Below are positions 54,946-64,000 of a stretch of 64,000 nt of DNA, piece after piece. The translations under genes were made by a program, and so were the position numbers. Below the pieces are notes generated by a model, which was not told where the DNA came from, ran no database searches, and saw nothing but the letters and a program-made list of their open reading frames with translations. The stretch is taken from positions 194,713 through 258,712 of the forward strand of contig VXBA01001485.1 of the NCBI GenBank assembly GCA_013399895.1, given 5' to 3'. Each line of letters begins with the position of its first letter. The first letter of the stretch is position 1. This stretch comes from Serilophus lunatus (lineage: Eukaryota > Chordata > Aves > Passeriformes > Eurylaimidae).

Positions 54946-57509
54946 ATTCATCGTAAGTTAAAAAAATCTAAGTTTGTTTTACCCCAAATGGAGAAAAATA
55001 AAGAGAAAATGAATGCTGGTTTTAGTGTTTTTCCTGGACTTGGTACATCTTGCTCTGGAAGAAATCTAAGTTGCATCAGGAAAACTAGTCTCACCATTTG
55101 AGAGCACTTGATCCATGCAAGTGAAGACACTGACATATATTGTGTCTACAGTGAACAAACAAATATATCAAGCTAATTCTGAACCTAAAGACGTGGTCAA
55201 AAAGAAGTCAGTGTGCCAAACATACCATAAAAATAATAGAAAATGGTCTGGAAGGATATCGACTTCCGTGTTTATCTGTTTTGCATGAGATGTTTCTCCA
55301 TTGGTAGCTCTAGAAATGTTCAATAATGACTGACAGGGGAGGAAATGTTAATGTATAGCCATCTTCATAGATGCAAAACTACTGAAAACTATAGGAAGTT
55401 GAAAAACATACTGGTTTTCCAATAAAATTTCATGGAAATTGGGTGTGACTTTTTCTCTCTAATAATAGCAATTTTCATACTTTTGTTTGGCTCTTAAACT
55501 TACTCTGAGTTGGTGTACTTTTAAGTAAAAAATTTTTCTCAAGAGCTTAGACCTATTTTCTCAGGAAGAGGAAGAAAGAAACCTTGTAGAAATTTAGTTG
55601 CTCTTGTTACTAACGTTAAAGTGTTCTGAAAGTCCTTCAGCTATTTTGCACATGACGAAATATAGATTACTGCTTTGGATGATCCTCCAGAAGGGTTCTT
55701 AATAGAGAACCAAACCTCATACAAATAGAAAAGTGGGAGCTGGCAGAGAAATGTGTCAGGTGGTAGTAAAAACTATGATAGCTGAGAGAGATTTAGACAT
55801 GCTCAAATGCTTTCCAAGTAGTCAAGGCTTACTGCAGTCGCTTTAGAGTTTTCTTCTTGACATGTGATGAATCTCAATGTGTCAGCACGTCTGAACGACC
55901 TATTAGTTAGTATTAACAGGAGTTTAGAAGCGATAATATTTAAACTTGAAAAATTTGACTATTTGTGTATTATATTCACAAGTGTGGGACAAAGTTCAAC
56001 CATACAATTTAAATGCACCTTAGACATACTGCATGCCCCAATTTACACAACATGGTCTTGATCCTGTAAAATTAGTCACATATATAACTTAACATGCAAA
56101 TAATCCTACTATCTCTGAGGAAATACATTTAACAAAATGCAGAATGATTTTTCATATTACAAGCATAAGAGTAAAATAAAGTAGAAAGCTGAGCTATGGG
56201 GAAGGACCATTGTGAGGCTTCATAACTTGCAGCAGCAAAAATTTTAAATCCTACATCTGTGCATTCAAAGACTAATCTTTGAAAATCAATGCAAACAGTT
56301 ACTTGACTGATTGACTGATATTATATACTTTGACCTTTACTCTAAGTCTCAGTGAACATTTACAGACATTCGTCATGTGGTTCATAGTTCATGCTTTTTG
56401 AGCACAGATGTAGAACTAGGCTTTGAAAGAAGAATGCATTTTTATTTATTGTGTATTATTTAAAAGCCTCTTTTCACTAAGTCCAGCACTATCATCTCAA
56501 ACTTCTGCCTTGTGAACTGGGCTCTTGTTTCAGTTCAGGATCATAACTTAGGTCTGTAGAACTGGAACACCAGCTTCCTGCTCAAAAGGTGGTGTTTTCA
56601 GCGAGTTAATGAGCTTGAAATGAAATTCTCCACTGAAAAATTACTGCCATGCCAACACTTTTTAGGAACTTCAGCACTCAGGCTCTTTGACACTAGGGAA
56701 GATCCTCAAAAAGTGAGCAGACTTTTAAAGAAAGAGACATATTTGCAAAAATCACTTTCTTGGTTTTTTTCTTGTACTGCAAAATATCCAGGCATAATTT
56801 GAGTTGCTTCAGCTATAAATGCCTGTTTAACCTATAAAAGTCTTGTTGAGAAGATACATATACAAAATTAAGCATTCAGATTTATGACTTTCACCTAAAT
56901 ATTCCCAGGAAAGTATGGATATAGTTATTTTTAAATGTAGGCTTGTCACATGTGGTAACTTTAGTGTTGATAGTATCGTTCATCTGAAATGGTGTTATGC
57001 TTGATAACACAACAAAATTGAAATTGGAACAGAAGTAGGCTAATATTTGGGTCCTCAACTGAAAAAAAAGCATCATTTAATCTGGCTTTAATATGTCCTT
57101 TCATTGCTTTCTTTTTTCCCCATGCTGCTGTATTTTTCCTCAAGCCTGAAGTAAATGAATCGACTCATATAGTAAGTTTCAAAGTCAAATGATTTTAGTC
57201 AGCAATCATGATACTTATTAGGTTTAGTAAATTTTCAGAAATGTTGTAGGTTAGGGGTTTTTTTGTCATTAATACATATTTTGTTGTTGGGTCAGAAGAA
57301 GACTGTGAGGCACAGAGCTACTGTAATTTGGAAAATCTCTGACAATGTAAGGCATATGAAATTACGTAACAGAAAATCAACTTTATCGTGATAAAAAAAG
57401 CTATGCTGGTTTTGAGAGTAATCCTGGGAAATGACTGCTGAGTGATACTTCTGAAAAAGTTAGTTGTTGTCCATATATCACTCTGTCTTTAGGCCTGAAA
57501 ATTTATTTA

Positions 57510-57990
57510 TATGTCCACAGAGTCACAAGCCCTGACAGGAAACCTATTCCAGCATGGGCTCCTCTCTCCATAGGGCCACAGGTCCTGCCAGGAATCTGCT
57601 CTGTCATGGGCTTTCCATGAGATCCCAGACTCCTTCAGGCTTTGGCATGGGTCTCCTCCATGGGCTATAGGTGGATTCCCTCTCCCATGGACCTCCAAGG
57701 GCTGCAGAGGCACAGCTGCCTCACCGTGGTCTTTCCCATGCTCTGAAGGGGAATCTGCTCTAGCACCTGGATCACCTTCTCTTCCCCCTTCTTTGCTCTT
57801 TGTTGTTTCTCTCTCATTTTTTCACTCCTCTCTTCTCTGACCGCAATTACTTTTGCGCATTAATTTTTCCCCCTTCTTAATTGTGTTATCCCAGGCACTA
57901 CCACCAGTGCTGATAGGCACAGCCTTGACCAGTGGTCAGTCTATCTTGGAGCTGCCTGGCATTAGCTCTGTCAGATATGTTACCCCTCAA
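57510..57990 (-). mobile_element. LTR fragment, type B (third copy)
   Basis: Plus-strand blocks gagtcacaagccctgacagg, cagcatgggctcctctctcc, ccatggacctccaagggctgc and ggaatctgctctagcacctgg follow the type-B order. So do gttatcccaggcactaccacc and ggagctgcctggcattagctctgtc. It carries a middle portion (the tandem-like 'ctcc-atgggct' blocks) that the other two copies have lost. It is truncated at the LTR 5' end. Confidence 0.75.
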
Positions 57991-59000
57991 ATGTTTGCCA
58001 ATATACTTCCCTACTAAATCAAGAGAAATTCTCTTGGAGAAAGTGTGGTACTGTTTTCTCCAGGTGTGAATTTGTAAATGATAATGAACTAAAGGCTTTT
58101 TGCAAAAGATTAGTTAAGTGAAAGCTTTTGGAAGCCTTAAATAAAAATAATATTCCAAGTTCAGTTTACATGACTTCAAAACTGGGTTGATACACCAAAT
58201 CATACCAGTTACAGAAGTTTTCCTGTATAGTTCCTTTTGCCTGATCACTGGAAAAGGGTTTTTTTTCCCCTCTTGTGCACACTACCCAGAAACAATGAAG
58301 CAACTATTTGAAGTAAATGTCAAATGCTATTAGAAATAAGCTGTTATGATATAAAGTTAGAGTATTGATTTATTCCATCTAGTACATATTCTTTTTATAA
58401 ACAAACTTGATCATATGCCAATTGATATATTGCAGATGTAAATTTTATTAGAAAATGGACTGGAAAGTAATAAAAACTTTGAACAGGCAATCACTATCAG
58501 CAAATTCCATTAGTAAACAGATAAATTTTCAAACAAGCTTATTGTTTTTAAAGTGATTTTGATTATTCCGGGAGGCTAAAACTGGCTTTCATGAGACGGT
58601 CTCCAATCATTTGAAAAAAAATAGAGAAAAATGTTTTTCAGTGACTGGTGGAGAACAGAAAGGTTTCCACACATGTTGATTTTGTGTATACCCTTATCCA
58701 CAAGCAAAGCAGCAAGAACAAGACATGATAAACTGTAAGTAACCCAGGCAGATTTTGTGGAAAGTGTCATTCTTCATTGAGTGCTGGATCGCCTTCAACA
58801 ACACTGTTTGAAAACATCATGCTGTGATGATGCCTTCAGAAGCTGGTAGAATGCCAGGACTTCTTAGCCTTTTTTAGGGAAATTAATTTATTGAGTCTTT
58901 CTGTAGGAAAATGAGATAAGTAGTTACTGAAAGCAGACAACCAGTGAGACAAGAAGGAAACAGGATGTGTGCTGAAGTAAATTCCCAGTACAGACTGCAG

Positions 59001-59062
59001 GTGTGTGTGTGTGGGTGTGGGGGTGTGTGTGTGTGTGTGTGTGTGCGCGCGCTCGTGCGTGC
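59001..59062. repeat. (GT)n microsatellite with a GC-alternating end
   Basis: This is an interrupted GT run (59001-59045) leading into gcgcgcgctcgtgcgtgc, an alternating purine-pyrimidine stretch overall. It has Z-DNA-forming potential by composition. Confidence 0.95.
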
Positions 59063-59589
59063 AAATATATAATCAGATACAGCATCATTGTCTCACCTGT
59101 GTTACCACTGCAGGTAGCAGTAGTTAATGAGGTAATATATTCTGGAGATACAAAACAGGATAGAAGCATTATTGGTGAATTTTCCTTCAAACGTGGGCAC
59201 CTGGTTCTGCTCTGTTTCCTGCATGGTGCTACCAACAGCTCACATTAAAGAGGTACCATTGTTTTGATGAATTGCTTATTGTACTAATAAGGGATGCATA
59301 AAACCTCTGTTTTGTAAGAGTACAAGAAAAGGAACATTTTTTTTAAACCCAGCACATTGCTATTTTAAAAGGTTTTGTAAATCAATTTAGCTATGTCAGA
59401 ATTTCACTGGAAATGTGAAAATAATTCTTTTACAGTGAGCTAAGGTTGCAAACGCCAATATGCTATGATTTTCCATTTCTGAGATGTCCATCTTAGTTCA
59501 AATGACAAGTATTTCTGTACATGATTGTTATGGGCAGGAGAGTTCACCTTGCATATAGATAGAAGTCCTGAGGGCATAGATAGTCCCTG

Positions 59590-59590
<1 letters not shown>

Positions 59591-59622
<32 letters not shown>
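59591..59622. repeat. (TTGC)n tetranucleotide microsatellite, about 8 units
   Basis: This is a perfect tetranucleotide run that ends at a single N at 59623. The N suggests the assembler could not settle the repeat edge, so the length may be wrong. Confidence 0.95.
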
Positions 59623-59684
59623 NCTCCGATGTCTACGTCTGGTTGGAAGCTTGTAGGTGTTCACATAATCATCATACCCCTGGG

Positions 59685-59930
59685 AGTACAAAGCTGGAAG
59701 GGGCCTCTTGAGTTCACCTGGACCAACTTTTCAGACCAGCCAGGGCTGCCTGCTCAACAAACAGTGAATGTCCAGATTTGTTTTGTATATTTGCAAGGAT
59801 CGACTCCACAACCTATCTGGAGAGCCTGTTCCAGTTTCATATCACTGCCTAGTTTGTATAAACATTTGAATTTCAGTACAACTACATAAAATAACGCCTG
59901 GATAAGACATTCTCTCAGTTGATTTCCCAC
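59685..59930 (-). mobile_element. CR1 3' fragment beside a TTGC microsatellite
   Basis: The plus strand has gtacaaagctggaaggggcc, gaccagccagggctgcc, aaggatcgactccacaacct, and ctggagagcctgttccagtt. This is the antisense order of a CR1 3' end. It lies about 60 bases right of the TTGC repeat at 59591-59622. Confidence 0.75.
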
Positions 59931-60589
59931 GTTATTCTTTGTAAGAGAGTCCATTTTGAAGGTCAGCGTGGCCTAATACAACCTGACGACATGTGCATTA
60001 AACTATCCTTGCAGGTACATTAAAACAAAGAATTATACTTGTTTCCACTTTTGTACTTGTTTCTACGTTTCACATTCAGGTAGTGCTGCATGAATGAACA
60101 GACTAGATCCACATTTGTTATCTATATTTTCTCTTTACTACATTGATACTTCTAGCAAATATGGAAGGTTTTGTTTTATTTTTAGATTTAGTTTGTTATT
60201 TTTTTACGTATCATACTCAAAAAAAAATTTTTTCTTCTAGATTGGCCAAGATGCTAGAGCAGCACTGTGAAGAATGTTTTTTTCTTTCAAGCAGGTACTG
60301 CTACAAACACTTGCTCTTACAATCTTTTGCCTTTGTGAACTAGATAATCTTATTGTTATAACTGCAATAGATAAGGTTACTGTCGAGTGTGCAGTATTTC
60401 CTAATTTCCATCATCTAAAGGACTAGATTGTTGCTGCTTCAATACATGTCTGTTAAGGTCTTCCTAACATCATATTCAATTCCCTTTGATTAATTAACCA
60501 GATACGCAGAAATGTCTAATATCTCTAGGATTCTTCAGTCAAAGTGCAGGGTATCAACATTTCTGAAATAGAAAGACAGCTGCTGTCCT

Positions 60590-61010
60590 CGGCTTTTTAA
60601 GCCCTCTGGTTCTCGTGCGGATCTCGTTGCCTTCTTCCGGGCCAAACTGTCTCTCCGTTGGTCAGCGGGGCCGAGCCCCGCCTTGTTTCCGGCGTTTTGC
60701 CGCCGAAAACCCACACGCTCGGGGCCCAAGCGCCATCTTTGTTTTCCTGGCTGTGGCATTTCGGGGACACCCCGGCGCCAATACGGTGCTAGCACTGGCC
60801 CCCCGCCACTGTCTACGAGCAGCCACTGTGCTCACGTTCCCGGTTGTGGCTGCTTTGAGGCTGCCGCCCGCCCCTGGGACCGAAGGGATGACCATGCATC
60901 CCCGCACGCCGCCCCGCCGCCACCCGCGGGCGTGCCAGGGCTCCGCCGTGACCGTACCCCCAGGCCGCTGCCCGCCCTGAGCTGCTGGGTCCTAGATTCC
61001 ACCTGCTATC
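60590..61010. promoter_or_regulatory. Isolated CpG-rich island, promoter-like, no recognised gene
   Basis: This is a roughly 420-base island of high GC and CpG content with sharp edges in AT-rich sequence, about 20 kb upstream of the GRIA4 promoter. Visible motifs are an ETS-type CCGGAAG on minus (60634-60640) and a near-palindromic E2F-like TTTTGCCGCCGAAAA (60695-60709). There is also a YY1-type AAGATGGCG on minus (60731-60739) and a CCAAT at 60779-60783. The minus strand ATG inside the YY1 motif (60736) opens a 24-codon frame, MALGPRACGFSAAKRRKQGG and four more residues, with no known match. It could be the promoter of an unannotated transcript, a distal GRIA4 promoter, or the 5' end of an old retrocopy. 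Confidence 0.5.
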
Positions 61011-61792
61011 TGTGACTGACATAAAACATCACTGGCATTTTCCTACATATTCACCTTCTAATACTTTTTTTGCAATAGTTTGTCCAGACCTTTATGAAAT
61101 ATTTTGATATGGAAACAATGCAGGTTCAAAATGTGACATAGTGATTTCTTGTAGGTTGTTCTGAATTCATTCTAGAATGGCCTTCAACATCCAGTTTTTG
61201 CCTGCACTCCTGGTTGAGAGTTTTCCTGACATTTTCAGAGGACTATCAACTGTTGTTCTTGTAATTTTTTCTTAGTGATAATAGCTGGCGTTTAGTCTTC
61301 ATAATCTACCAATAATGATATATTTTCATTCTTGTATTCTCACTTTGCCATTGAATTTCTACTGCCATTTTATCACTTGGTCACCGAGGTCTGATAAAGA
61401 GAATATAACAACAAGCTATTTATTATAGCTGGGAAAAAAATGGCTGTCAAGCAATGACTTCATATGATTCTTGTGGGCATGCTTTTGTGCTGAAGCCATT
61501 ATCAGTAACTGCCAGTAGGTCAGCAGCTCTCACTGGACAAAGTAAGTTTTGGAGAAGTGTTTTTGGGTATCCTTGCCAGAAGCAATTATACTGGTCCAAA
61601 AATTTCCACGGACATCTACAAGATCCTAGTCTTGGAAAGGAAAATAGTGTTTTTCACAACAGTTTTCAGAGGCAGGCTCTTAAATTCTGATGTAACCTTG
61701 TCTCTTTGCACAAATCTATGTGCCCTGACTTGTCAGTGCTGTAAGAGGACCTTACAAAGTCTGATTGTTTACTTTAAATACCAAAAAATCAG

Positions 61793-61868
61793 AGATTATA
61801 TTTGAATCTGGCCGCTACATCTGTCTACGGAGATTATATTTGGATCTGGCTACTACGTTTGTCTAAAG
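61793..61868. repeat. 38-bp tandem duplication
   Basis: Two adjacent 38-base copies start agattatatttg(a/g)atctgg at 61793 and 61831 and differ at about five positions. The function is unknown; replication slippage is a sufficient explanation. Confidence 0.9.
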
Positions 61869-61992
61869 ACAGATTAAATAAGTGAAACAATGAGGAAGGA
61901 AAAAAGGCTTAACTAATTTTAAAGAAGGTTTCATTCATAACCTTGTTCTGTCACATTGTCTTCCCTTCATTATTACCACCCTTCCCCCACCA

Positions 61993-62115
61993 AAGAAAAC
62001 AAATCCAAAACAAAAACAAAAAATCCATAACAAAACACAACAGAAAACCTCCCCAAAAACCACAACAAAAATCCCTAAAAACCCCACAAACACACAAAAA
62101 TCCCCCCAAACCTGT
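61993..62115. repeat. A/C-rich low-complexity tract
   Basis: About 120 bases consist of A and C runs (aaaacaaaaacaaaaaatcc and similar) with almost no G on the plus strand. Open frames rich in K/P/Q (plus) or F/G/C/V (minus) across it are compositional artefacts. Confidence 0.85.
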
Positions 62116-62545
62116 AAAAATGTTTTCACAAAGTATTAACCTTGGTAGAACTACCTCCTCTACTGAAAGCTGCTTCCATTTAAACTTTTCTGGACATTTC
62201 AAGCATTCAGCAAGAGGAACGACAAAATGAGCTCTCCAGATTAAGAAGTAGGTCTATAGCAAGAGGTTACAAGGACCTGACATTTTCAGTGTCCAGTGAA
62301 GCAAATGGAAATATGTAAATTAATTTTTTAAAACTTAAATAATAATCTGGTCAAGTTGAATGTTCCATGTTAAAATAGATACATTTTTGAATTATAGCTA
62401 CATTAGGCACACAAGAAGGGCAATTACTCTTTTCCCCAGTGACTTAGAAGATACTTATAAGAAGCCTAAGAAAAGTGCATTTGGGGATGGAAAATACTCT
62501 TGAATACAGCAATTGTTGTTTTTCATGTAGACCTCTCGGGCTCTT

Positions 62546-63115
62546 TTTACTGGCTTTGGCTAGGGTACAGTTAATTATCAGTAGCTCCCACAAAGCTGTG
62601 TTTTGGGTTTGTGCTGGAAACAGTGTTAATACCTCAGGGATATTTCTTTAACTGCTAAGCAGGGCTTACACAGAGCCAAGGCCTCTTCTGCCTCTCACCC
62701 CACCAGTGAGTGAACTGAGAATGTACAAGGAGTTGGGAGGGGACACAGCTCTGACAATTGATGCCAACTGACACCAGGGATGTTCCTGACTGTATGGCAT
62801 CCTGTTCATCAAAAAAAGCCGAGGGGAAAGGAGGGAAGGACATTTGCAGTGATGGTATTTGCCTTCCCAAGTCACCATTAGGTGTGATGGAGTACAGCTT
62901 TCCTGGGGATGGCTGAACATCTGCCTGGTCGTGGGAAGTGGTGAATGAATTGTTTTGCTTGGCTCGTGTTTGTGTCTTTTGCTTTAATTCTTAAAATATC
63001 TTTAGCTCAACCTATAAGTTTTCTCACTTTTCCCCTTGCAGCTTTTTTTACCTATCCCATTGTCAGGGAGTGAGTGGCTGTGTGGTACTTAGCTGCCTAC
63101 TGGGGCCAGACCTTT
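62546..63115 (+). mobile_element. Solo LTR, avian endogenous-retrovirus LTR type A
   Basis: It is in the opposite orientation to the copy at 50.5-51.1 kb and matches it along its length. It has the actggctttggctagggtacag start, cctctcaccccaccagtgagtg, ggatggctgaacatctgcctg, and gggaagtggtgaatgaattg. Its end is gggagtgagtggctgtgtgg…cttagctgcctactgggg. No internal retroviral genes are adjacent. The right end is approximate. Confidence 0.8.
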
Positions 63116-64000
63116 CCTCTGGACAAGTCAGAAACCAGGGATATTTTTCCGCTTGTTTTAATGACAATTTTTCTTATTTGCTTAGCACTTAGTCTCTCCT
63201 GTCAATGCAAATAGTTGAAAAGGAAGCTTATCTGTTCTTTGTGGAAAAAGACAAGATTAATTTTACAGCATTCTGAACTGTTTGCTTACATGATAAAAGG
63301 GAGATACTTGCTCATATTTGGTCTTCCTACATGGAAAAAAATTCTCTTGTGTATTACTTGGTCAGGAACTTGCACATGAGGTTCATCCACTTTTGTTTAC
63401 ATTAAGCTTTGGATTTTTATTTGTTTATGTGTTTGTTTTGAATATTTCTTGACAGATATATCTTCCAAACACATCAGCAAAATGTGCATACTTCATTTTG
63501 CTTGTAGCATTTCTGTAACTAATTTGCTGCTTTCCCTGATTATACTCTTCTTCTCATACTGAGAAGCTTGGAAAAAGGATAAGGAAATACACACAATTCT
63601 CTTAAACTGAGGGGATTATTAATATGCTGATCCTATTTTTGTCTCCCCTTTTCATCTCTCATTGATGCTTTCTAACACATTATTTTAAGATTAATTATAA
63701 GATTAATTTTACAATTGCATCTCTGAAAATTCTGATATATCTGTAAATATCTGATTGCATTGTTTCCTTTACTCTAAAAACATTTACTGTATGTATCAGT
63801 GAAATGCTGAAGTACAAGTTTTGAACAGATTCTTCTGTTCTTACAGCAGTTAAAGATTTTTTCACTCTCAGTTCTGAAATTTCCTTTGTAAAAACATTTT
63901 GCCATCATCTTCCCAGGGTTTGTTATGCCTTTATATAATATCCACAACTCCTAAATTTCTGTAATCTAGGGTTATTGTTACTTTGGGAAGAGGGAAGCTA
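63116..64000. other. Right-hand end of the window, no gene recognised
   Basis: AT-rich unique-looking sequence after the LTR. I see no open frame of interest and no repeat I can name. Confidence 0.4.

Noticed and set aside
58924..59248. Frames with Cys/Val/Trp-rich or His/Thr-rich repeats.
   Set aside because: They translate the GT/AC microsatellite.
60615..61015. Overlapping frames on both strands over the orphan CpG island.
   Set aside because: GC-rich DNA has few stop codons, so long frames arise by composition. None resembles a known protein.

Overview
The window is a piece of a vertebrate nuclear chromosome, almost certainly from a bird. It is AT-rich, intron-rich and gene-poor. Its repeats are typically avian: CR1 LINEs of very different ages, mostly 5'-truncated, plus solo LTRs of two endogenous-retrovirus LTR types I recognise from bird genomes. 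The only protein-coding gene I can identify is the 5' end of GRIA4, the AMPA-type glutamate receptor subunit GluA4, on the minus strand. Short runs of N at GC-rich or repetitive places indicate a draft assembly.

Layout, left to right. Positions 1-38432 are intron 2 of GRIA4, which continues off the left edge. It contains an LTR (3.36-3.89 kb), a well-preserved CR1 3' fragment (4.64-5.30 kb), an internally deleted CR1 (20.04-21.45 kb), short CR1 tails and simple repeats, and I see no further exon. Exon 2 is 38433-38591 and intron 1 is 38592-39735. The exon 1 coding part is 39736-39823. The 5' UTR and promoter lie in a CpG island (about 39.35-40.85 kb) that is interrupted by a 222-base gap. The 5' leader carries upstream ORFs and a 39-base homopolymer.

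Positions 40.85-64.0 kb are upstream, intergenic as far as can be seen. This part holds five of the six LTR copies, at least three very old CR1 relics, a (TTTTA)n array and other microsatellites. It also holds an isolated CpG-rich island at 60.59-61.01 kb with ETS-, E2F- and YY1-like motifs and no recognisable gene, which is the least explained feature in the window.

The two exons encode the signal peptide and the first residues of the amino-terminal domain of GluA4. The rest of the receptor would lie beyond the left edge. I found no CRISPR array, operon, tRNA, rRNA or prokaryote-like system, and nothing that I would call a new biological system.
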